A DNA stretch of 56,993 nucleotides from Imperialibacter sp. EC-SDR9 (GTDB lineage Bacteria; Bacteroidota; Bacteroidia; Cytophagales; Cyclobacteriaceae): assembly GCF_902498805.1 (NCBI RefSeq), contig NZ_LR701607.1, positions 1-56,993 of the forward strand. The letters run 5' to 3'. The position numbers were made by a program, and so were the translations under genes. Below the pieces are notes generated by a model, which saw nothing but the letters and a program-made list of their open reading frames with translations, searched no databases and was not told the DNA's origin. The number at the start of each line of letters is the position of its first letter. The first letter of the stretch is position 1. Positions 25,539 through 33,907 of the stretch are shown here, piece by piece.

Positions 25539-27575
25539 ATGAAAAAGCTCCTTCTTTTTTTCCTTTTAACAGCTCCCTCCATCGCTTTGCACAGCCAATC
25601 GCTAAAAAACCCTTCCTTTGAAGAAGTGCTGTCACTGCAATCTGCGGGCAGCCCCGAGATATCTCCCGATGGAAAAAATGTCGCCTTCACCGTTAATTCC
25701 ACCGACTGGGAAGAAAACAGGTTTGATACGGAAATTTGGCTGTCAAAAAATGGTGGCGCCCCCTTTCAGCTAACTAACAATGTAAAAAGTAGCAGCACCA
25801 GTCCGAAGTGGTCGCCCGACGGGCAATGGATAGCTTTTTTGTCGGACAAAACCGGAAAAACGCAGATACAAGTGATACGGCTGGAAGGTGGCGAATCAGT
25901 GCAGGTGACTGATACGAAGGGAAGCATCTCTGGTTTCGAATGGGCACCTGATGGCAAGCGAATTGCTTTCACACAAGCAGAAGACAAAGAGAAAGCCGAG
26001 AAGGCCAGAAAAGAAAAGTTTGGTGGCTTTGAGGTGGAAGATGCGGAATACAACCTCAGCAGGTTGTGGTTAACGACGTTTGATCCTGAAGAATTGTTTA
26101 AGCCCGAGCTCCCAAAAGATAAAAAGGATACGACGAAAAAAGACGAGACTACCAAAATTTTGCTGGACAGTGTGAGCTACACGGTGACCAGCTTTCTATG
26201 GTCACCCGATGGAACCAAGATCGCTTTCAATCACCAGCCAGATCCCATTATCACTTCTTTTATTAAATCGGATATCTCCATTGTGGAGGTGGCAACCAGG
26301 AAGGTGACGCCGCTGGTTAAAAACGAAAGCTCCGATGGGCTTGAGGCCTGGTCGCCTGACGGACAGTGGATTCTCTACAGCAGCTATCTGAGCGACACCA
26401 CTTCAAATTTCTACAAAAATGAAAAGCTGTTTAGAATAAAACTGGATGGATCGGAAAACACACAACTGGCCAAGTCATTCGACGAAAACATGGGCTCACT
26501 GGTGTGGAACGCACAAGGGATCTTTGGTATTGCCTACCAAAAAACAGTGCGACGCATTTTCTTTATCGACCCTGACAACGGAAAGTTCAAGCCCATCTTT
26601 ACTACCCCCGCAAGGATTTACGCTATGTCTTTCACCGGAGATGGCGAAGCTGTCGCTTTCTCAGGTGTGGAAGACAATTCCCTGACCGAAATCTACACGA
26701 GCCCCATCAAGGCCGTGGCGCAAAAGAAGCTCACCCATTTTACCGGGCAGCTTTCTGGCTGGGCCACTGCCGACAGCGAAGTGATCAGCTGGAAAAGCAA
26801 GGATGGCGCTACCATTGAGGGAATTCTCAGCAAGCCAAAGGATTATGATCCAAAAAAGAAGTATCCGCTGCTGGTCATTATCCACGGCGGCCCGACGGGC
26901 ATCTCCACTCCGTCACCCGTCGCCAGCTATGTTTATCCCCTGAACCAGTGGATCAACAAAGGTGCGCTGATTTTACAGCCCAACTACCGGGGCTCCGCAG
27001 GTTACGGTGAGGCCTTCCGCTCGCTCAACGTGGAGAACCTGGGCGTAGGCGATGCCTGGGATGTGATATCGGGTGTGGAATCGCTGGAGAAAAAAGGCAT
27101 GATCGACAGCGACAAGATAGGCTGCATGGGCTGGAGCCAGGGTGGCTACATTTCTGCCTTTCTCACTACCAATTCTGATAAGTTCAAAGCTATTTCCGTT
27201 GGAGCAGGTATTTCCAACTGGGTCACTTACTATGTGAATACCGACATCCACCCGTTCACCCGGCAGTACCTCAAAGCCACGCCCTGGGCCAATATGGGCA
27301 TTTACCTGAAGACATCGCCCATGACCAACATCAACAACGCCAAAACGCCCACGCTTATCCAGCATGGCGAGTTCGACAAACGGGTGCCTATTCCCAACGC
27401 CTATGAGCTATACCAGGGCTTGCAGGATGTGGGCGTTGAAACAAGGCTGGTTGTGTACAAAGGCTTTGGCCATGGCATCACCAAACCCAAAGAAAGGCTG
27501 GCCGCCGTGTGGCATAACTGGCAGTGGTTTGGCGAGTACATCTGGAGCGAGGAAATCGAGGTGCCGGAGGAGTAA
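25539..27575 (+). CDS. S9 family prolyl oligopeptidase, secreted
   Basis: A 678-residue serine peptidase with a signal peptide (LLLFFLLTAPSIALHSQS), an N-terminal seven-bladed WD40-like PD40 propeller (repeats such as SPDGKNVAF, SPDGQWIAF, APDGKRIAF, SPDGTKIAF) and a C-terminal alpha/beta hydrolase domain from about residue 435. The catalytic triad is S533 in GWSQGGY, D613 in GEFDKR and H645 in GFGHG. The oxyanion HGGP motif is near residue 448. It would degrade short peptides in the periplasm. The length is normal for this class. Confidence 0.95.
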   Translation: MKKLLLFFLLTAPSIALHSQSLKNPSFEEVLSLQSAGSPEISPDGKNVAFTVNSTDWEENRFDTEIWLSKNGGAPFQLTNNVKSSSTSPKWSPDGQWIAFLSDKTGKTQIQVIRLEGGESVQVTDTKGSISGFEWAPDGKRIAFTQAEDKEKAEKARKEKFGGFEVEDAEYNLSRLWLTTFDPEELFKPELPKDKKDTTKKDETTKILLDSVSYTVTSFLWSPDGTKIAFNHQPDPIITSFIKSDISIVEVATRKVTPLVKNESSDGLEAWSPDGQWILYSSYLSDTTSNFYKNEKLFRIKLDGSENTQLAKSFDENMGSLVWNAQGIFGIAYQKTVRRIFFIDPDNGKFKPIFTTPARIYAMSFTGDGEAVAFSGVEDNSLTEIYTSPIKAVAQKKLTHFTGQLSGWATADSEVISWKSKDGATIEGILSKPKDYDPKKKYPLLVIIHGGPTGISTPSPVASYVYPLNQWINKGALILQPNYRGSAGYGEAFRSLNVENLGVGDAWDVISGVESLEKKGMIDSDKIGCMGWSQGGYISAFLTTNSDKFKAISVGAGISNWVTYYVNTDIHPFTRQYLKATPWANMGIYLKTSPMTNINNAKTPTLIQHGEFDKRVPIPNAYELYQGLQDVGVETRLVVYKGFGHGITKPKERLAAVWHNWQWFGEYIWSEEIEVPEE

Positions 27576-27840
27576 CCTTACGAAAAACCATCGTAGCCAA
27601 TCAGCAGTAAAGTTTGTTTTACCGGCTATTGTAACATTAAATTCTTTCGACTAGATTTCCCTCAGTTTCCCGTACTGCCGCAAGCAGATTAGCCTTTATT
27701 TTTATAACAGCCAGCCCATTCGGCGTGGCAATTTATTTTGTTTTAGCAAGGCTATCCAATGCTGTCATTGACACAAAACGCTATGTAGGCAACGCTACGC
27801 AATAGCACCGACTACAACTCAACTGAACCGTTCCATTCAT

Positions 27841-29019
27841 ATGAAAAAATCATTTTATCTGCTTTTCCTTGGCCTTGCCGGCATGGGGATTACTGCCTGC
27901 AACAGTGGCCAAACGAGCGAAAAAACAAGCCATGCTATTGTTGATGAATTCATCTCACTCCGAAAAAGCAGCTTTTCCGCTCCTAATCACACCATCTCCA
28001 AAACTGATTCGATCCTGGCTGACGGGTTCACTTTCTACGGCTTAAAGGAAAGCATACAGGACTCCAGCAGCTACTACACGGTTTTATTCGGCGCTGAGAT
28101 AGAGGGAAAGTTTGTCACGCCTGATCAATTCCGCCAGGTGCAATCTCAGCTGGTGTCCATAGCCAATATCGTCCAACTAATTCCTGGTACAGTAAAAGAA
28201 ATCGAAGATGTTTCCGGGGAAGGCAAAAACGATTTTCTATCCACCTATGAGTACAACCGAAACGGTGAAAAGATGAAAGAGTCGGCTTTCTGGGTAAGAA
28301 GCGACTCGATCACGTTGATTTGGGCAGCAGAGCCTCAGTTGGTAACAAAATGCGTGGCCAGTTGCTCAGAAGAAGACGGTGGAGAGCGACAGTATCCAGG
28401 TGACTGTATTGGCACCGTCACAACTTATGCGGTGGAAGGCGGCGGCGATGGCACCTTGCCCCAGATAGTCGTGACAACAACGAATATTTTAGCTGATGCC
28501 CGGTGCAATAACTGGGGAAATGTGGCTTCGGCAAGAGTTTATCAATGGCTAGGCGACAGGGACAACGGCATCGACTTCATCTTTCTGGCTGACCGAATGA
28601 CACCGGAAGAGGAATTGGAAGGCTCAGGGGAGGTAATGGAAATTGACCCGGATGCGGAAAATCCACTGGATTTGTTAGCTGACCTCCAGGGTCTGGAAAT
28701 CGAAATGCTCACTGAAAAAGACGGGCAGCTTGTAAGGTTTCTGATATGCGGCGGCGGTGTGCCCCGGCTGACGTTTGATAACGACGACAACGGCTGGGTG
28801 ATGAGAACTGTCTGGTACCAGGATGCTTTTGTCTATCGGATAAAAACGATTTCAGCTGTAGATAACACCTACACCATTTCAACAGACAATGAAGCTATTC
28901 CAAAGGTGGATTTCGTTTATCACCCTGACCATGAAACCATAGAATTCGACGGCAATACCTACGCCATTCACTCCGACAATTACCCCATTGTGGAAGAAGC
29001 CCCTTGCGACAATGAATAG
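27841..29019 (+). CDS. Hypothetical lipoprotein
   Basis: The 392-residue protein has a lipoprotein signal with lipobox ITAC (C20). The mature part has two stretches, an N-terminal half with alternating charge (residues 25-165) and a Cys-bearing half (CVASCSEEDGG, CIGTV, ARCNNW, and a final PCDNE) that could form disulfides in the periplasm. I do not recognise the family. Its last eight bases overlap the start of the next gene, so the two are co-translated and may work together at the envelope. Confidence 0.7.
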   Translation: MKKSFYLLFLGLAGMGITACNSGQTSEKTSHAIVDEFISLRKSSFSAPNHTISKTDSILADGFTFYGLKESIQDSSSYYTVLFGAEIEGKFVTPDQFRQVQSQLVSIANIVQLIPGTVKEIEDVSGEGKNDFLSTYEYNRNGEKMKESAFWVRSDSITLIWAAEPQLVTKCVASCSEEDGGERQYPGDCIGTVTTYAVEGGGDGTLPQIVVTTTNILADARCNNWGNVASARVYQWLGDRDNGIDFIFLADRMTPEEELEGSGEVMEIDPDAENPLDLLADLQGLEIEMLTEKDGQLVRFLICGGGVPRLTFDNDDNGWVMRTVWYQDAFVYRIKTISAVDNTYTISTDNEAIPKVDFVYHPDHETIEFDGNTYAIHSDNYPIVEEAPCDNE

Positions 29020-30034
29020 TCTTACATCACAAGTCGAATCTATCACCGACAAAGTAGCTATTGACCTGGCCTACCTGGAGGAGCAGCGCCTGGAAATCAT
29101 GCAGCGCTACAATTATCGAGTCTACAAAAGGGCGATGGCTGCACTCGGCATTTTATGCGTGAGTACCATTGTCTTGCTAGTCTCTTTTCCTGCGCTGCCT
29201 AAAGTCTTCATCGCTGTTATACCTCTGACAGGTCTCTTTGCCATGAGCTACCCCATCTACATCAGCTATCATCGCCATAACAAATTCAAAAAACTTCAGT
29301 TGCTGCTTAAAACAGGCATTTACGAGGCATTTGGTGAAGCCCGTGGGTTCCATACGAGGACTGAACCTTTGTCGCCCGACTTTTTCGAAGAAACATATCT
29401 ATCGAGAGAGCGGCGTTACATGAAGGTTGAAACTGAGTTGCAGCTGGAGGGTACTGCCAACGAACGACCAATAACAATAGCCGAAACCAAAGTCACCGGA
29501 GCTAGCACAACTACCCGGTCTCAGTCAAACAGTAACAAGGGTGTTATTCAATTCCACGGGCCCGTAGGCACACTGGTGCTAAAGCAATCTTGCTTTCCCC
29601 AACCAGTAGTGATCGGGTCTAAAGAGAAGGTGGCAGGCAGCGTCTTGATAGACAGGGCTGTAGACGGCCTGCTCGGTGCGACCCTCTCCAAAAAACTTGA
29701 TGAGCTATTTTCGAGCGAGAAAGAGCTGAGCAGAAACGAAACACAAAAGAAGTTCCACGATCTGTTTTATGTGGTACCCAACGAGAACAAGTTGGTGGAA
29801 CAGTTTCTTGACGATTCGATCATGAATGTGATGGTTGAGTCAAAATCGCTGATGACATCGCTCGACGTATCAGTTGTTGGGCCAAATATCCATGTAGCGG
29901 CCTATCCGGCTATAGGGCTCGCCCTGCAATATAATGAGCCCATTATGAACAAAGAGGAAATCAGGCAGCATGTACTGAACCTGGTGTTGGTTGAGAAAAT
30001 ACTGCTTTATATAGGAGGAAAGCTGGCTTCGTAG
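29012..30034 (+). CDS. DUF3137-like membrane protein
   Basis: A 340-residue protein with two adjacent membrane helices (about 45-63 and 68-85) near the N-terminus, then a cytoplasmic domain. The closing part LDVSVVGPNIHVAAY with the earlier QLEGTANERPITIAETKV is like DUF3137 proteins, whose function is unknown. The family assignment is tentative. The ATG at 29012 overlaps the stop of the upstream lipoprotein gene. An upstream start at 28988 is possible but lies deeper inside that gene. The pairing of lipoprotein and membrane protein is the only context clue. Confidence 0.6.
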   Translation: MNSLTSQVESITDKVAIDLAYLEEQRLEIMQRYNYRVYKRAMAALGILCVSTIVLLVSFPALPKVFIAVIPLTGLFAMSYPIYISYHRHNKFKKLQLLLKTGIYEAFGEARGFHTRTEPLSPDFFEETYLSRERRYMKVETELQLEGTANERPITIAETKVTGASTTTRSQSNSNKGVIQFHGPVGTLVLKQSCFPQPVVIGSKEKVAGSVLIDRAVDGLLGATLSKKLDELFSSEKELSRNETQKKFHDLFYVVPNENKLVEQFLDDSIMNVMVESKSLMTSLDVSVVGPNIHVAAYPAIGLALQYNEPIMNKEEIRQHVLNLVLVEKILLYIGGKLAS

Positions 30035-30123
30035 GTGGCTTAAAGTGGTGGCGAAATAAATAGCCAAAAGGGTGGTGCCTAATCATTAGTGACTAGTCAA
30101 ATTATATTCATTAAATTTGATAC

Positions 30124-30351
30124 ATGAAGCAATTCACCATCACTATTCCTGACGGAGTTACCCTCGACGAAAGAGACACAAAAAGATTCCTGGCAGCGAA
30201 AATGTATGAGTCAGGCAAATTATCGCTTGGGCAGGCAGCTGAGATGGCTGGGCTATCGAAGGTGGCTTTTTCTGAGATACTGGCTGACTATGATGTTTCT
30301 CTGATTAATTACCCGCCTGAATATATCCTCAAGGATGCCGCTCAGTTCTGA
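30124..30351 (+). CDS. UPF0175 family small protein, antitoxin-like
   Basis: The 75-residue protein matches UPF0175, a family thought to act as antitoxins or DNA-binding partners of PIN-type toxins. The central helix-turn-helix-like part reads KLSLGQAAEMAGLSKVAF, and the C-terminus INYPPEYILKD is a family trait. No PIN gene follows: the next gene is a DUF1080 lipoprotein. A TAAATTTG box at 30112-30119, matching the TAnnTTTG -7 consensus, ends four bases before the ATG, so the message could start at or close to the start codon. Confidence 0.85.
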   Translation: MKQFTITIPDGVTLDERDTKRFLAAKMYESGKLSLGQAAEMAGLSKVAFSEILADYDVSLINYPPEYILKDAAQF

Positions 30352-30407
30352 GCTGAAGCACACACATACGAAGCATGCGGGAGAATAAAATTGTAAGATG
30401 CCAGACT

Positions 30408-31037
30408 ATGACTCAACACAAAACTACCACAATATCGTTTTTTTGTTTGGCCGTGATGCTTTCCTGCTCCTCCCCTTCTCCCACTACCCTCTTCGACGGC
30501 AGCACCCTCACCGGCTGGGAAGGTGATGCCAATACCTGGCGTGTAGAAAACGGAGCTATCGTGGGTGGTTCGCTGACCGAAACGGTTCCGCACAACGAAT
30601 TCCTCTGTACCCTTCAGCCGTACGGCGACTTTAAACTCACCCTTAAATACAAACTCGAAACCGGAGGTGGCTTCACCAACGCCGGTGTGCAGTTCAGGAG
30701 CGTCCGTGCCACCGAACCCGCTTACGAAATGATCGGCTACCAGGCCGATATCGGCAATGGCTACTTTGGTTCGCTGTACGACGAGTCCAGAAGAGACAAA
30801 GTGCTGGCGGGCATCGATTCCCTGGCCGGTGTGCAACTCTTCAAACCCAACGACTGGAACGACTACCAGATTATTGCCGAGGGAAAACGAATCCAGATCT
30901 TCCTGAATGGCGTTCAAACCGTAGATTACACGGAAGCGGACAACGACACCCCACAAGCGGGCCTTATCGGCTTACAGGTGCACGGAGGCGGAAAGGTGAA
31001 AGTGAGCTATAAGGACATTGAATTGACTGAGCTTTAA
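30408..31037 (+). CDS. DUF1080 (3-keto-disaccharide hydrolase-like) lipoprotein
   Basis: The 209-residue lipoprotein has lipobox MLSC and one DUF1080 domain of concanavalin-like fold. It opens TLFDGSTLTGWEGDANTW and continues with WRVENGAIVGG, FKLTLKYKLETGGGFTNAGVQFRS (only the pattern is quoted) and ends VSYKDIELTEL. Members bind or split carbohydrates, and some cleave 3-keto-glucosides. The ATG at 30408 is used because 30375 would give a poor signal peptide. The DinB gene starts 24 bases after its stop. Confidence 0.85.
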   Translation: MTQHKTTTISFFCLAVMLSCSSPSPTTLFDGSTLTGWEGDANTWRVENGAIVGGSLTETVPHNEFLCTLQPYGDFKLTLKYKLETGGGFTNAGVQFRSVRATEPAYEMIGYQADIGNGYFGSLYDESRRDKVLAGIDSLAGVQLFKPNDWNDYQIIAEGKRIQIFLNGVQTVDYTEADNDTPQAGLIGLQVHGGGKVKVSYKDIELTEL

Positions 31038-31061
31038 TTGAAAACGAACACAGCTTCTTTT

Positions 31062-31544
31062 ATGAACACCATCAACTACTGGCTGGACGAGTTGAACAGG
31101 TATGAATTTGAGCAAATGCTTGAAAAACCACAGCCGGACAAATGGTCGCTGGGGCAGGTGTACATGCACCTGATCGACGCCACGGGGTTCTTTCTGAGCC
31201 AAGTGGAAGCCTGCTTGCAAACCAATGATCATGCCGAAGGCGAGATGTCGGAAGTGGCAAAATCGATGTTTGCCAACGACGAGTTTCTCGATAAAATGAT
31301 TGAAGGGCCTCCGTCGAACGCCGCTACCCCGCAGCCTGCATCGAAGGAAGAGATCGTCAGAGGACTCGAAATGTTAAAAGAGAGAATTTTGGCACTCGGC
31401 CATTCAAACAGTACGAACAAAGGAAAGACCAAACACCCTGGCCACCAGTACTTCAATGCGGCTGAATGGCTGCAATACGCTCATATGCATTTCCGGCACC
31501 ACGAGCGTCAGAAAGGCAGGATTGAAGTGTTTTTGGAGGGGTGA
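31062..31544 (+). CDS. DinB-family protein
   Basis: A 160-residue four-helix DinB/YfiT-like protein. Metal-ligand histidines are seen in VYMHLIDATG and in the C-terminal YAHMHFRHHERQ motif, which together make the typical three-His site. These proteins are related to thiol-dependent transferases, but no substrate is known here. The frame is open from a TTG at 31038 right after the DUF1080 stop. I prefer the ATG at 31062, which starts the helix MNTINYWLDELNRYEF. Confidence 0.8.
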   Translation: MNTINYWLDELNRYEFEQMLEKPQPDKWSLGQVYMHLIDATGFFLSQVEACLQTNDHAEGEMSEVAKSMFANDEFLDKMIEGPPSNAATPQPASKEEIVRGLEMLKERILALGHSNSTNKGKTKHPGHQYFNAAEWLQYAHMHFRHHERQKGRIEVFLEG

Positions 31545-31560
31545 AGTTGGCAGATACCGC

Positions 31561-31658
31561 AGATTACAAAAGTTTCGGAAAAGGCTTCGAGCCCTCTGCT
31601 CTCACTAACGATGGAGGCGGCACGAACCAGAGTAGAACCTGCCAAACTTTTGTAATCT
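31561..31658. repeat. 98-bp element with perfect 15-bp terminal inverted repeats
   Basis: AGATTACAAAAGTTT (31561-31575) returns as its exact reverse complement AAACTTTTGTAATCT (31644-31658). The inside has no coding frame of note. No clear target-site duplication is seen. It could be a miniature transposable element or a transcript-end hairpin of the DinB gene. Confidence 0.6.
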
Positions 31659-31909
31659 TTCAACCCAAACGTTCTATGCCCAGGCCTGTTTCTTCATGGC
31701 CTCTGAGGAAGCTGATAAAGACAAAAGCAGAGGCACAAACGGGTAGTAATTTTTTTTTACTCTTCCCAAACCTTCTTTTAAAGTTTACGTCTGTAGATGA
31801 GGCTCAGGCGATCCAACTTCCTCAAATTTTTTAGACTGTTGACCGTCTGGCTCCTGCTATCAATTTCAGATGGCAAATTTTTTTAACAATTAGTAAAGGT
31901 CAAATAACT
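31659..31909. other. Non-coding stretch between the inverted-repeat element and a lipoprotein gene
   Basis: I see no convincing gene here. The open frame crossing 31541-31834 has no start site, motif or composition to support it. The last 50 bases should hold the promoter of the lipoprotein gene at 31910. Confidence 0.5.
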
Positions 31910-32443
31910 ATGAAAAAGGTGTTCACTGGATCCCTGCTGGCAGGGATGGTTCTATTTTTTTGCGCTTGCAGTTCTGACGACACAGGCGACCCCGTTGGCA
32001 ATGAAAAGATTGAGTTGACGATAGGCAGCGCTGACCCGATTGTCTTCTCCGGATCATGCATGAAGCTGTCGGACAACACTTATCAGCTCTCTGGCAACGC
32101 TAACGACGACAGCGGTCTCTCGTTCACTATTTCATGGCAAGGCGAAGAGCCAAAAGGCACCTTCGCCTGGGATGCCAACTTCGAAACCAGCGTGGCAGGC
32201 ACCTGGCTGCTGATGGCCAATGACGACATGACAAAGTCGTACTATAGCTATGATGCAGCCAACGGCGAGGTTACAGGCAACCGCTCAGGAAGCCTGGTGA
32301 TTGAAAAGTTTGGTGGCGTTGATGGATTCGTTGAGGGCACTTTCGAAGTAACCAATGCGAGGCTGCTCGAAGTGAGCAATGCAACGGCCAATGAAAGCAA
32401 TGTAAAAATCACTGCTAAATTCAAGGTAAGCCGCTCAATTTAA
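31910..32443 (+). CDS. Hypothetical lipoprotein
   Basis: A 177-residue lipoprotein: signal GSLLAGMVLFFCAC, with FCAC as the lipobox. The mature part is beta-rich (strands such as FTISWQGEEPKGTFAW and GTFEVTNARLLEVSN) and looks like the small single-domain beta-sandwich lipoproteins common in Bacteroidota. I do not recognise a named family. A rho-independent terminator 24 bases after the stop confirms a monocistronic unit. Confidence 0.7.
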   Translation: MKKVFTGSLLAGMVLFFCACSSDDTGDPVGNEKIELTIGSADPIVFSGSCMKLSDNTYQLSGNANDDSGLSFTISWQGEEPKGTFAWDANFETSVAGTWLLMANDDMTKSYYSYDAANGEVTGNRSGSLVIEKFGGVDGFVEGTFEVTNARLLEVSNATANESNVKITAKFKVSRSI

Positions 32444-32466
32444 GGGCGTAAGCAAACGATTTGAAG

Positions 32467-32501
32467 AACCACCGGACTGGAGCGCTTCGGTGGTTTTTTT
32501 T
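32467..32501 (+). terminator. Rho-independent terminator
   Basis: AACCACCG (32467-32474) and CGGTGGTT (32488-32495) pair perfectly across a 13-base loop and are followed by six T. It closes the lipoprotein gene. Confidence 0.85.
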
Positions 32502-32982
32502 GTGGACGGACCAGGCATCGGTAGTAGCCGTCACAGTCCACCAGCTGGCAGAGAGAAGTCTCCACGGTGTTTGCAGTTTTCTTTTCTGAGCCACTGCTAC
32601 TATCCGGGGGATGCCGTTCCACGTCGGCTCCCTCGTACCTCGCCATCGGCATGACGCTGGCCTGGATACGGTGGATGTGCTCATACCAAAAAACTGGGTA
32701 CTAGCAAATAAGCGATACAATCGCCAGTCTCATACGTCCTCCCGGGCGGGTAGCCGTTTGGGCTGATGCTCAAATAAGGTCGGTGGAGGAATTCCGTAAA
32801 CCGGGTTTGAAACCCGGCGAACTGCCTTCGGTTTTCTCGCTCAGCGGTTGAAATTTCGAAGAGTCGGATATCGGCGATGCAATCGCCAGTCTCCTACGCC
32901 CTCGTTTCCGCTATCGCTCAAACGAGGGCGATTAGAAATCATAATTATTAATTACGATATCGAATAAAATGAGCTTCTTGCG
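32502..32982. repeat. Repeat-rich stretch next to the HNH gene
   Basis: Two direct copies of a 30-base unit (32712-32741 and 32874-32903, 27 of 30 identical, beginning GCGATACAATCGCC and GCGATGCAATCGCC) lie here, 162 bases apart. Between them is a palindrome CCGGGTTT-G-AAACCCGG at 32801-32817. The second copy runs into an 11-base perfect inverted repeat CGCCCTCGTTT/AAACGAGGGCG (32897-32907 and 32920-32930). On the minus strand about 32440-32690 has a coding-like frame without a start, possibly a gene remnant (YPVFWYEHIHRIQASVMPMA). I see no intact gene. Confidence 0.6.
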
Positions 32983-33738
32983 CTACGCCCTAGTTTTCTT
33001 CATTTGATCTCTCAATTCGTCAATTTCTAATGGCGGGTTTGTCCTATGCAACATTGAGTGGCAATTGGGGCAAACTGGTCGCAAATCGTTAATAGGATCC
33101 ACGTTATAGGCTTCTCCAACTTCCGAAATAGGGATTAAATGATGAACGTGGATAAATCCTCTCCCCAATTCTCCATATACATTCCCAAAGTCGAAGTCAC
33201 AAACGCTGCAAGATGGAGACCAATGTTCAATGCATCTTTTTCTGGCTACCGAATTCCGCTCGTATGTATTTACAACTATCGTTTTTTTAGATCCTTCGTG
33301 TAGCTTCGTCAATCCCTCTATTTGAATTTCTTCAGGATATTTTTCTTCACCTGTCTGGCCCATTTCCTCCAGCGCCTCAATAAGTTCATTTCTCATTTTC
33401 CAGATAAACAATCCTGAATTGGCGTCAGTCCAACCATCAAAAAAAATATCCCACTTTCTTTCAGTCCCATCCCCTCTCTTAGTAAATCTGACTGGAAATT
33501 TCTTCGCTAGTCGTTTCCCCCAATTTCCAACTTCCGAATTAATTGGAGCGGAAGCATTAGCACCGATAGCTCCAGAGATTATTATGCCGATTTGACTAGA
33601 CGAAGCTTGGTGCTCTTCAAATCCATACATGGTTTGCAGGATCAATAAGTCTTTTTCCTTTGTAACTTCCTTGTCGTGAAGAACTTCAATCCATTCGATC
33701 CGACTAAGAGTTATTCCGGTGTGATAATTCTCTCTCAT
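32983..33738 (-). CDS. HNH endonuclease with N-terminal recognition-like domain
   Basis: A 251-residue nuclease. The C-terminal HNH domain has Cys pairs C177/C180 and C223/C226, the core FIHVHH (H199/H200), N217 in INDLRPVC and H231, all present. The N-terminal part (ITLSRIEWIEVLHDKEV to about residue 122) ends FIWKMRNELIEAL. It resembles the N-terminal domain of McrA-like, modified-DNA-directed HNH restriction proteins. It has no methylase neighbour, which would fit a stand-alone modification-dependent nuclease, but that is an inference. The gene is more AT-rich than its neighbours and borders a repeat block. Confidence 0.8.
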   Translation of the reverse strand: MRENYHTGITLSRIEWIEVLHDKEVTKEKDLLILQTMYGFEEHQASSSQIGIIISGAIGANASAPINSEVGNWGKRLAKKFPVRFTKRGDGTERKWDIFFDGWTDANSGLFIWKMRNELIEALEEMGQTGEEKYPEEIQIEGLTKLHEGSKKTIVVNTYERNSVARKRCIEHWSPSCSVCDFDFGNVYGELGRGFIHVHHLIPISEVGEAYNVDPINDLRPVCPNCHSMLHRTNPPLEIDELRDQMKKTRA

Positions 33739-33907
33739 TATACTTTAGTCTTGCATTGATTGGCCCAAACAACAGGCTCTTACCACTGGTCAAACGTTTT
33801 ACGCTTCAGATATTTCCAATTTACCAATTTTGCTCCGTAAACATATTCCTCAAAGGCGTAAATTGCCACTTATCATAAGTAACCTGCTCTCAATACTTTG
33901 GCCTACA

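Noticed and set aside
31541-31834. 97-codon frame after the DinB gene
   Set aside because: It crosses a perfect inverted-repeat element, has no motif and ends in low-complexity sequence.
32712-32930. CRISPR array
   Set aside because: Only two repeat copies exist, 162 bases apart and with palindromes between them. There are no spacers and no cas genes.
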